Assembly: GCA_964512675.1 (NCBI GenBank)
Contig: CAZEJR010000016.1
Location: 1-53,484 of the forward strand
Direction: 5' to 3'
DNA: 53,484 nucleotides
DNA from: A07HB70 sp964512675
GTDB taxonomy: Archaea; Halobacteriota; Halobacteria; Halobacteriales; Haloferacaceae
Within the stretch, counting starts at the first letter, position 1. Every line of letters starts with the position of its first letter. A program made the translations under genes and the position numbers. The notes under the pieces were generated by a model. That model saw nothing but the letters and a program-made list of their open reading frames with translations. It was not told the DNA's origin and made no database searches. Shown here one piece after another: positions 1 to 7,216 of this stretch.

Positions 1-53
1 ACCCGGGCTCTCGTCCTTACCAAGGACGCGCTTTACCGCTAAGCTACCCAGGC
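1..53 (-). tRNA. tRNA-Thr(GGT), 3' end cut by window start
   Basis: On the minus strand the sequence begins GCCTGGGTAGCTTAG and continues into an anticodon stem CGTCC/GGACG around the loop TTGGTAA, giving anticodon GGT (Thr). The D-arm and the start of the T-arm (GCCCGGGT) are visible. The rest of the T-arm, the 3' acceptor strand and the discriminator lie outside the window, so the gene is partial only because of the window edge. Confidence 0.9.
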
Positions 54-87
54 ACGGGTCGACCTACCGCCGAGTCGCGCTTGTACG

Positions 88-786
88 TTACGGTTCCTCG
101 CAGGGCGGGGCTCGGGAGTCAGCCGCAGAGCGCACGACCGTGTCGGCGTCGGGCGTGTCTGCCGGGCGCTCTCCGGCTGCCACCGCGGCGATACGGTCTC
201 GCGTCACGTCGTCGAGCGCCCGCGCGGCGCCGGGGAAGTCGCCGTCGAAGCCCCGGCCGAACGCGACGAGGTGGTCCACCAGCGCGTCCCGCGGCGGCCC
301 GGCGGCGGCGGTGGTGCCGGCCCACGCCGCGAGCGCGCAGACGTCGCCTTCGAGTTCGGCCTGGAACCCGTCGGCGCGGGTCGTCTGGTCGCGTCCGAAC
401 GCCCGAATCACGGCGACGGCGCGGTCTGCTGCCTCCGTCGTCGCGAGGAGGTAGAACCCGCGAGAGACGAGGACGTCCGCGGCCAGAATGTCGAGGTCGG
501 CGGCGATGTCGCCGCCGGAGCAGCCGGTCCACGGTTCGTCGGCCACGAGACGACGGGTGAGCCGGAGGCCCTCGTAGACGAGCTGGACTCCGGCGGCCCG
601 CTCGACGACGCCAGGCGTGGCCGCGTCGAACTCGTCGTCGACGCCGCGGGCACAGACGAGCGTCAGCGCGGCGGGCGTCATCGAGGCGTCGGCGAGCCAC
701 TCGTCGATGGCCGCACGCAGGTCGGCCGGTTCGACGTCGTCGAGCGCCGACCGCGCGGCCTCGCGGGCCCGCACGGCGTCGTCCAT
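88..786 (-). CDS. DUF7114-like haloarchaeal protein, possible relative of all-trans polyprenyl synthases
   Basis: A 232-residue acidic, mostly helical soluble protein with an ATG start and TAA stop. I recognise it from memory as the haloarchaeal DUF7114 type. Residues about 65-120 read AGVQLVYEGLRLTRRL, then GDIAADLDILAADVLVSRGF and YLLATTEAADRAVAVI. That is reminiscent of the class I polyprenyl synthase layout, in which a substrate helix is followed by a DxLAxDxL helix. The first aspartate-rich motif DDxxD is not visible: the equivalent stretch is EGLRLTRRL. It may therefore be a non-catalytic partner or an inactive relative. It lies between tRNA-Thr and the divergent crotonase gene, with 66 bases between the two starts. 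Function is unproven. Confidence 0.7.
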   Translation of the reverse strand: MDDAVRAREAARSALDDVEPADLRAAIDEWLADASMTPAALTLVCARGVDDEFDAATPGVVERAAGVQLVYEGLRLTRRLVADEPWTGCSGGDIAADLDILAADVLVSRGFYLLATTEAADRAVAVIRAFGRDQTTRADGFQAELEGDVCALAAWAGTTAAAGPPRDALVDHLVAFGRGFDGDFPGAARALDDVTRDRIAAVAAGERPADTPDADTVVRSAADSRAPPCEEP

Positions 787-852
787 CGCAGAGCGGTAGC
801 CGGGGGAGAGGCAAAGACCTTTGGAAAGGGCCGGTCACGCTTCCGTCGTGCG

Positions 853-1521
853 ATGATCCGCGTCGACGACGACCCCGGTCGCGGGGTGCGGACGGTGACA
901 CTCGACCGCCCCGAGTGCCGCAACGCCCTCACGAGCGCGGCGCTCCCGGACCTCGCGGCGGCGGTCGAGACGGAGCTACCGGTCGTCTGCCTCCGGGGCG
1001 CGGGGTCGGCGTTCTGCGCCGGCGCGGACTTAGACGAGGTGTCGGCGCTCGACGGCGCGTCCGCGGCGGCGTTCGCAGAGCGCGGTCAGCGGACGATGCG
1101 TGCGGTTGCGGAGTCGCCCGCCGCGGTGGTGGCCGCCGTCGACGGGCCGGCCCGGGGCGGCGGCGTCGAACTCGCTCTCGCCGCCGACGTCCGGGTCGCG
1201 ACGCCGGACGCGACGTTCGCAGAGCCCGGCGTCGCCGCCCGCCTGTTCGGGGCGTGGGGGGGCACACACCGCCTCCCGCGGGTAGTCGGCCCGGGTGCTG
1301 CCGCGGACCTGTCGCTCACGGGCCGAACTGTCGACGCCGGGACGGCGCTACAGATGGGGCTGGTCTCGCGGGTCGTCGACGACCCCACTGCCGTCGCCGA
1401 CGAGATCGCGGCGAACGACCACGAGACAGTAGGGGTACTCGTCGAGCGGCTGCGCGACGACGCTCCCGTCGCGGAGCGTGAACGGGCGGAGCGCGAGGCG
1501 TTCGCGCGGCTCCGTGACTAG
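853..1521 (+). CDS. Enoyl-CoA hydratase/isomerase (crotonase) family protein
   Basis: A 222-residue single-domain crotonase-fold protein, somewhat shorter than the usual 255-270. I chose the ATG at 853 because homology begins there (MIRVDDDPGRGVRTVTLDRP), although the frame stays open far upstream. Oxyanion-hole motifs are present as FCAGADLDEV and DGPARGGGVELALAADVRVA. The usual catalytic glutamates of hydratases are not obvious. The first falls on Gly in FAEPGVAARLFGAWGGTHRL, and the second aligns with Asp in AADLSLTGR. It may be an isomerase or hydrolase, or act on another CoA ester. The stop overlaps the convergent nadE stop by four bases (CTAG). Subfamily and substrate cannot be assigned. 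Confidence 0.85.
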   Translation: MIRVDDDPGRGVRTVTLDRPECRNALTSAALPDLAAAVETELPVVCLRGAGSAFCAGADLDEVSALDGASAAAFAERGQRTMRAVAESPAAVVAAVDGPARGGGVELALAADVRVATPDATFAEPGVAARLFGAWGGTHRLPRVVGPGAAADLSLTGRTVDAGTALQMGLVSRVVDDPTAVADEIAANDHETVGVLVERLRDDAPVAERERAEREAFARLRD

Positions 1522-2381
1522 AGCTCGAGCGCCGGCGCCGGGGGCATGTGGCGCTTGTGCTCGCTTCCGGCGACGAGGTCGTCGACCCGGTCGACCTGTG
1601 CTGCCGTCACGTCGTCGAGCGCCCGGACGGTCGCCGCCGTCGAGAGCGGGCCGTCGACGTGGAGCGCGAGCACCGCGTCGAGGGTGTCGTAGTCGAGACC
1701 CAGTTCCGCCTCGTCGGTCTGGTCGAGCCACATCTCCGCCGACGGCGGCTTCTCGACGACCCGGTCGGGGACGCCGAGCGCTGTCGCCAACTGTCTGACC
1801 TGCCCCTTGTACAGCGGGCCGATCGGGTTGCAGTCGACGGCCTGGTCACCGTACTTGGTGTAGTAGCCGGTCATCGCCTCGCTCCGGTTACCCGTGCCGA
1901 GGACGACGCGGTTCTCGGCGTTTGCGACGAGGTAGTTCATCACCGCGCGGGCCCGCACCCGGACGTTCCCCACGGCGGTCCGGGCCGGCTCGACACCATC
2001 GGCGGCTGCGTCACCCAAGCCGTCGTCGGGCGCGGCGTCCAGCACCGCGTCGACGACTCCCGACACGTCGACGACGTCGTAGTCGATGCCCAGCTCCTCG
2101 GCAACCCGCTCGCCGTCGCTCGTGCTCTCGGCGCTCGTCACGTCGCTCGGCATCACGAGGCCGTAGACCCGTTCCGACCCGAGGGCCTCGGCGGCGAGGT
2201 ACGCCACCGTCGAGCTGTCGACGCCGCCGGAGAGACCGATAACCGCGCCGTCCGCGTCCGCGTCGTCGGCGACGCGCTCGACGAACGAGGTCGTCGTCTC
2301 GCGGACGTCGGCGAGTTCCGCCTCGGACAGCGCGAGGTCGAGCGGTACGTCTGTGTCGGCGGCCAGCTCCAGACTACTCAT
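1518..2381 (-). CDS. nadE: NH3-dependent NAD+ synthetase
   Basis: A 287-residue N-type ATP pyrophosphatase that amidates nicotinic acid adenine dinucleotide to NAD+, the last step of NAD synthesis. The PP-loop SGGVDSS lies at residues 51-57, followed by TVAYLAAEALG. Later signature stretches are GTGNRSEAMTGYYTKYGD (deamido-NAD and ATP contacts), CNPIGPLYKGQVRQLA and PPSAEMWLDQTDEAELG. No glutaminase (nitrilase) domain precedes it, so ammonia should be the direct nitrogen donor. Length and motif order are normal for archaea. The gene converges on the crotonase gene with overlapping stops. The upstream 130 bases separate it from tRNA-Gly on the other strand. Confidence 0.96.
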   Translation of the reverse strand: MSSLELAADTDVPLDLALSEAELADVRETTTSFVERVADDADADGAVIGLSGGVDSSTVAYLAAEALGSERVYGLVMPSDVTSAESTSDGERVAEELGIDYDVVDVSGVVDAVLDAAPDDGLGDAAADGVEPARTAVGNVRVRARAVMNYLVANAENRVVLGTGNRSEAMTGYYTKYGDQAVDCNPIGPLYKGQVRQLATALGVPDRVVEKPPSAEMWLDQTDEAELGLDYDTLDAVLALHVDGPLSTAATVRALDDVTAAQVDRVDDLVAGSEHKRHMPPAPALEL

Positions 2382-2513
2382 CGATCGCTGCTACGAACCG
2401 GACACACATGAACCCACCCACCCGGGGCCGAGAGTGGACGTACGTCGAGTGTGTCGGCTCGGCCGAAGCGACGGTTTGAATACCGGCGCCCCGATTCGTC
2501 CGGGTGCAACAGC

Positions 2514-2584
2514 GCGCCGTTGGTCCAGTGGTAGGACATTAGCTTCCCAAGCTAATAGCCCGGGTTCGATTCCCGGACGGCGCA
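2514..2584 (+). tRNA. tRNA-Gly(CCC)
   Basis: A 71-base cloverleaf. The acceptor strands GCGCCGT and ACGGCGC pair, with discriminator A. The anticodon stem is TTAGC/GCTAA around the loop TTCCCAA, giving anticodon CCC. The T-arm reads CCGGGTTCGATTCCCGG. CCA is not encoded. A TATA-like stretch (gtttgaata) lies about 40 bases upstream. No intron is seen. Confidence 0.95.
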
Positions 2585-2607
2585 CGTCTCGACTCTCGTG
2601 AGAGACG
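2585..2607 (+). terminator. Short hairpin directly after tRNA-Gly
   Basis: Immediately 3' of the tRNA discriminator base, CGTCTC (2585-2590) can pair with GAGACG (2602-2607), leaving an 11-base loop. It could aid 3' processing or termination of the tRNA transcript. No T-run follows, so the call is weak and structural only. Confidence 0.3.
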
Positions 2608-2751
2608 TCGCCGGAGTGGACCGAGCGCCGCCAGTCACGACGCCGTTCCGTGCCCGTCGTCGCCGAGGACGCTCTGTCGGGCCCAGCCGGCGTGTGCACG
2701 CGCCGCGCGTCCGACCGCGCCCGATAAGTGCGCGCCGTCCAAACGGCGTCT

Positions 2752-3819
2752 ATGCGTCACCGCGAACTCGGAGACTCCGGCGTCGAGGTCAGCGAGGTGG
2801 GCTTCGGCGCGTGGGTCGTCGGCACCGACTGGTGGGGCGACCGCTCGGAGGACGAGGCGGTCGAGATGGTCGAGGGCGCCGTCGACCGGGGGATTACGTT
2901 CTTCGACACCGGCGACGTCTACGGCCACGGCGACTCCGAGCGGGTCGTCGGGCGGGCGCTCGCGCCGTACCGCGACGAGGTGACCGTCGCGACGAAGGTG
3001 GGCTACGACTTCTACAACAACCCGCAGGCTGGCCACGGCGAGCTCCCGAAGCGGATCGACGGCGAGTGGATACGGACGGCACTGGAGCGCTCGCTCGACC
3101 GGCTCGGGATGGAACGCGTCGATCTGCTCCAGCTACACAACGCGGACGCCGCCGAGATCACCCCCGAGGTGCTGGAGACGCTCGACGACCTGCGGTCGGA
3201 GGGGCTCGTCGACGCCGTCGGCCTGGCGCTCGGCCCCTCGATCGGCTGGCTGGCCGAGGGCGAGCGGGCGATAGCGGCCGAGTTCGACGTCGTCCAGACC
3301 GTCTTCAACCTCCTGGAGCGGACGCCCGGCGAGCACTTCGTCGAGGAGATCCGCCGCACCGGTGTCGACACCTCGCTCGTCGCGCGAGTGCCACACTCCT
3401 CTGGTCTGCTGAACGAGCAGGTGACGCCCGACACCGAGCTCGGGGCCGGCGACCACCGCTCGCACCGCCCGCAGGCGTGGTACGAGGCCGGCTGGGAGAA
3501 GGTCGAGGCGCTCCGGTTCCTCGAACGAGACGGCGAGCGCACGATGGGACAGGCCGCGATCCAGTGGCTCCTCGCCCACGACGAGGTGGCCTCGGTCACC
3601 CCGACGTTCCGCACCCCCGGAGACGTCGACGAGTGGGCCGCCGCACCCGAGACGCCGCCGCTGAGCGAGGCGGAGCGCGGCCGCGTCGCGGCGCTGGCGG
3701 CGGAGAACTTCGGCGTCGACAGAGACGACGGGATGGGGCCGGACGACTACCGCTCGTCGGTCGAGGGCGACGACCTGCGCGCCGCCGGTGTGCTGTCGGC
3801 GGCGAGCGCGGACGACTGA
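2752..3819 (+). CDS. Aldo/keto reductase family protein
   Basis: A 355-residue NAD(P)H-dependent AKR with a (beta/alpha)8 barrel. The catalytic tetrad is visible as Asp52 and Tyr57 (FFDTGDVYGHG), Lys82 (VATKVGY) and His129 (DLLQLHN). The start at 2752 fits the family N-terminus RELGDSGVEVSEVGFG; a GTG eight codons upstream is the alternative. The layout resembles the AKR11/AKR13 (YhdN/YajO) type of general stress or sugar-aldehyde reductases, ending in the cofactor-binding TFRTPGDVDEWAAA region. The physiological substrate cannot be told from sequence. It stands alone between tRNA-Gly and the convergent haem-protein gene. Confidence 0.9.
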   Translation: MRHRELGDSGVEVSEVGFGAWVVGTDWWGDRSEDEAVEMVEGAVDRGITFFDTGDVYGHGDSERVVGRALAPYRDEVTVATKVGYDFYNNPQAGHGELPKRIDGEWIRTALERSLDRLGMERVDLLQLHNADAAEITPEVLETLDDLRSEGLVDAVGLALGPSIGWLAEGERAIAAEFDVVQTVFNLLERTPGEHFVEEIRRTGVDTSLVARVPHSSGLLNEQVTPDTELGAGDHRSHRPQAWYEAGWEKVEALRFLERDGERTMGQAAIQWLLAHDEVASVTPTFRTPGDVDEWAAAPETPPLSEAERGRVAALAAENFGVDRDDGMGPDDYRSSVEGDDLRAAGVLSAASADD

Positions 3820-3855
3820 GGGGCGCTCCGGCACACGGGCCGACCTGTCGGCCCG

Positions 3856-5304
3856 TTACGCCAGGAAGACGTGTCGTGGCCGGTCGGCCAGCACCTCGCG
3901 ACCCCAGTCGACCGTGTCGCGGAACGCCTCGGAGCGGAAGAACGCCATCGCGTCCTCCTGTGCCCGCCACCCGCTCGCCACGAACATGTCGTTCTCGTCG
4001 TCGACGTTCACCATCAGGTCCGTCTCGCGGTGGCCCTCCGTGTCCGCGAGGAGACCGAGGACGTCGTCGAACCGGCTGGTGAACGCCTCGCGGTGCTCCG
4101 GCTCGACGGTGTAGAACATTCCCATCGTCCCGAAGCCCGACGCCTCGCCGGCGCGGGCGACGACGTCTGGCAGGTCGGAGAGAAACCCCGCCGCCGTCTC
4201 CGCCGCCGACGCGGTGTCCCAGACGCTCACCACGGCGGTTCGGTCGCGGCGACGCGCCGCGTAGACGGCGGTGCGGGCGTGGGTGTCGTAGTGCTCGAAG
4301 TTCCCCCGTAGACCGTCGACCGCTCCGGCGAGAGCGTCCGGATCGGCCTCGGAGTAGAGCACGACTGCGTGGACGTCCTCGCCGCGGGGCTGGCCGGCGT
4401 AGACGTCGAGGTCGGCGAGCGTGCCGCGGATGTCGTCCGCGTCGGCAGTGTCGCCGCCGCGTGCGTGGCCGGACTCGCCCTCGGCCTCGGCCTCGCCGTG
4501 TGACTGTCCCGCCTCGTCGTCCGCGAACGCGTCCGTCGGCACCCGCTCGCCGTCGAGGTAGGCCCCGAGGTCGGCGGGCGGAAACCGCCGACCGACGTAG
4601 AACTCCTCGAACTCGCCGTAGCGTGCAGAGACCTCGTCGAACCGCATCTCGTAGACGATGTTCTTGATGTCGACAGCGTCGCCGGCGAACAGCGTGACGC
4701 TCCACTCGTGGTCGTCGAAGCCGGCGGAGGAGGCCACCACCTGTGAGATGCGCCCGGCGTAGCCTTTCCCCGTCTCGCCGTGTTCGGCCATCAGGTCGGC
4801 GCGCTCCGACATCGAGAGCGTGTACCAGTTGTCGTCTCCGGACCGGCGCTTGCTCATCGGGTAGTACGAGACGTACTCGTCCTCGGGCGGGTCGGGGTGG
4901 AGCTTCGACTCCATGTATCGCCGGGTCCCCTCGTCCGCCTCGCCGTCGAAGTAGTCGTCGGTTACGTAGCCGCTCACCTCCGTGACGGAGACGTGCGAGT
5001 CGGCACGGGTCGTGTAGTCCGCGAACGCCGTCGCCTCAAACCGGCGCTCCAGCGCGGAGAGGTCGTCGAGCGTCGGGCGCATGTGGACGACGAGGAGGTC
5101 GGCGCCGTCGCCGAGGACGCTCGAGACCAGCGAGTAGCCCTCGTCGGTATCGGTGTCGGCGACGGCGTCGGCCAGGAACGCCGCGCCCTCCTCGACCGCC
5201 CGCTCGCGGGCACGGTCGGGCGCGGCGCGCCACTCGTCCCAGTCGACGCGGCGGAGGTCGTGGAGGACGTACCAGCCCTCGTCGGTCGGCGGCATCTCGG
5301 CCAT
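3856..5304 (-). CDS. pitA: HemQ/chlorite dismutase-like protein fused to an Abm domain (PitA type)
   Basis: A 482-residue two-domain protein. Residues 10-250 are Cld/HemQ-like, with YYPMSKRR at 147-154 (the tyrosine region used by coproheme decarboxylases), a candidate proximal haem ligand His175 (MAEHGETGK), Gln188 near the distal pocket, and the strongly HemQ-like FDDHEWSVTLF and YEMRFDEVSARYGEF. An acidic linker (about 258-292) joins a C-terminal antibiotic-biosynthesis-monooxygenase (dimeric alpha+beta barrel) region. This architecture is known from haloarchaeal PitA, which has been linked to hypochlorite tolerance. The HemQ-like residues suggest coproheme decarboxylation, but which activity applies here is inference. 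It converges with the AKR gene. Confidence 0.88.
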   Translation of the reverse strand: MAEMPPTDEGWYVLHDLRRVDWDEWRAAPDRARERAVEEGAAFLADAVADTDTDEGYSLVSSVLGDGADLLVVHMRPTLDDLSALERRFEATAFADYTTRADSHVSVTEVSGYVTDDYFDGEADEGTRRYMESKLHPDPPEDEYVSYYPMSKRRSGDDNWYTLSMSERADLMAEHGETGKGYAGRISQVVASSAGFDDHEWSVTLFAGDAVDIKNIVYEMRFDEVSARYGEFEEFYVGRRFPPADLGAYLDGERVPTDAFADDEAGQSHGEAEAEGESGHARGGDTADADDIRGTLADLDVYAGQPRGEDVHAVVLYSEADPDALAGAVDGLRGNFEHYDTHARTAVYAARRRDRTAVVSVWDTASAAETAAGFLSDLPDVVARAGEASGFGTMGMFYTVEPEHREAFTSRFDDVLGLLADTEGHRETDLMVNVDDENDMFVASGWRAQEDAMAFFRSEAFRDTVDWGREVLADRPRHVFLA

Positions 5305-5338
5305 ACCCGGCGTCGGGGCCGTGACCGTATGGACCTTA

Positions 5339-7129
5339 CTAGTTCAGTAGGTCGGGGCCGAAGAGGAGGAGCGCGAGAGACGCGAGCATCGTCAGCCCCA
5401 CCCCGGTCGTGACCGTCGACACCACTCGGTCGCGGTCGGCGACGGGGAGCCGCGAGACGACGGCCTCTGCGCTCGCCCGGAGGATGCGCCCGCCGTCGAG
5501 CGGGTAGCCGGGAATGCAGTTGAAGACGCCGAGCTGGAGGTTTATCCACGCCGTCCAGAACAGGAGGTTCGCCGTCAGGAAGACCGCGGGTTCGCCCGCA
5601 GCCCCGAGCGGCCCCTGGACGTCGTAGAACGCGGTCCAGTAGCCGGTGAACCCCGGGAAGTTCGGCACACCGAGGACGAACGAGGCGAGCGGGAGCACCA
5701 GCGCGACGTAGACGGGCAGGAGAATCGACCCGCCGGCACCGACGGGCGTCTCGGCGCCCGGCCCGCCGTCGCCGCCGAGCAGCTCGAGGTACGTGCCGGC
5801 GGGGTACGTCTGGACGCCGAAGCCGTCGAGCGCGAGGCCGCTCGTCCCGGGGAACACCCGGACGCCGAGCAGGCCGCTCCCGTCGTCGTCGGTGCCGAGG
5901 GTCACGTCGTATGTCGCCCGGTCGCCCTCGTCGAAGAGCGTGACCGAGACGCGGTCGCCGCCCTCGGTCGCCGCCAGGGCGTCGAACAGGTCCGCGGAGT
6001 TCGTCACGCGCGCACCGTCGACGCCCGTCACCACCGCGTTCCCCGTCTGTGCGCCGGCGCCCGCGAGCGGCCCGTCCTCCGTCACCTGGACGAACGCGCC
6101 GACGGGCATCGTCCGGGCCCCCTCGCTCGTCGTGATCGTCGCGACCGGCCGGTCAGCGACGGCGCGGTCGAACTCGGCGCGGGTCTCGACCGGCGTGCCG
6201 TTGACAGCCGTCACCGCGACGGCCTCGCGTCGGTCGGCGAAGTCGAGCCCGGCGGGGTTGTTCGCGACGCTCCCGACGACGACCACCGACCGCTCGACGG
6301 CGACCGTCCGCTCGCCGTCCACCTCCACGCCGACGGTGGCGGCGTCGGTCTCCGCGAGCGCCGCCTCGAGTTCGGCCTCGGTGTCGACCGACCGGCCCTC
6401 GACCGCGGTGACACGGTCGCCCTGGTCGATACCGGCGGCGTCGGCGGGCGTCCCCGAGAACGCGTCGGCGACCGCGACGCCGGGCGCGACGGTGATAGCG
6501 CCGACGACGGGACCGAACAGGAGCGCGAACGCCACCACCGCGACCGCGAAGTTGTTCGTCACCCCGGCGGCGAACATTCGGGTGCGCTCGCCGCGGTCGG
6601 CGCTGCGCTGGCTCTCCTCGCTCGGCTCGACGAACGCCCCGACGGGGACGACGGCGAGTGTCACCACCCCCATCGACTCGATGTCGATGTTCTCGACCCG
6701 GCAGAGCAGGCCGTGGCCGCCCTCGTGGACGACGAGGCCGAGGAGCAGGCCGAAGACGACCTCCGGCGCGACCGACAGCGGCAGAAAGTCGTTGACACCC
6801 GGGATGACGAGGAAGTTCCGCGGCTGGGTGACCTGTGTCGGCTCCGGCGGGTTCGAGAGGATGCTGACCGCCTGGACGAGGAGGAGCAGGAACAGTCCGC
6901 CCATCACCACCAGGGCGATGCCCACCCCGGCGTTACTCCACGCGCGCCAGAACCGTCGCGGCTCGGCGAGGCGGTCGAGCAGCGCTCGTCCCCGCCGCGT
7001 GTGGATCGTCGTCAGCGGACCCGTCAGCCGAACGGACGACGGGAGCAGACCGCGTGCCTGCAGCAGGTAGGCAACGACGGTGTAGCCGACCACGACCGCC
7101 GCCAGCACGACCAGCAGGTCCACCTCCAT
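5339..7129 (-). CDS. Site-2 protease family (M50) membrane metalloprotease with PDZ-like domains
   Basis: A 596-residue polytopic membrane protein. I chose the ATG at 7129 (MEVDLLVVLAAVVVGYTVV); an in-frame start nine codons upstream adds only a short tail. The zinc motif HEGGH is at residues 135-139 within a hydrophobic segment. The second M50 motif occurs near the C-terminus as NCIPGYPLDGGR. Between them lie one or two PDZ-like domains (for example GTPADAAGIDQGDRVTAVEGR). It probably cleaves membrane-bound regulators or signal-peptide remnants within the bilayer. The large PDZ insert resembles RseP/SpoIVFB-type logic with substrate gating by PDZ. Targets are unknown. A second, PDZ-less M50 gene lies near 11 kb. 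Confidence 0.9.
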   Translation of the reverse strand: MEVDLLVVLAAVVVGYTVVAYLLQARGLLPSSVRLTGPLTTIHTRRGRALLDRLAEPRRFWRAWSNAGVGIALVVMGGLFLLLLVQAVSILSNPPEPTQVTQPRNFLVIPGVNDFLPLSVAPEVVFGLLLGLVVHEGGHGLLCRVENIDIESMGVVTLAVVPVGAFVEPSEESQRSADRGERTRMFAAGVTNNFAVAVVAFALLFGPVVGAITVAPGVAVADAFSGTPADAAGIDQGDRVTAVEGRSVDTEAELEAALAETDAATVGVEVDGERTVAVERSVVVVGSVANNPAGLDFADRREAVAVTAVNGTPVETRAEFDRAVADRPVATITTSEGARTMPVGAFVQVTEDGPLAGAGAQTGNAVVTGVDGARVTNSADLFDALAATEGGDRVSVTLFDEGDRATYDVTLGTDDDGSGLLGVRVFPGTSGLALDGFGVQTYPAGTYLELLGGDGGPGAETPVGAGGSILLPVYVALVLPLASFVLGVPNFPGFTGYWTAFYDVQGPLGAAGEPAVFLTANLLFWTAWINLQLGVFNCIPGYPLDGGRILRASAEAVVSRLPVADRDRVVSTVTTGVGLTMLASLALLLFGPDLLN

Positions 7130-7216
7130 TACCGGTAGGAGGCCCGGGCCGGGCAAAAGCCCGTCGCCACCCGCGTCGTGGGGAAGTTGCGCGGGCGCTC
7201 CAGCCGAGCGGACGGG

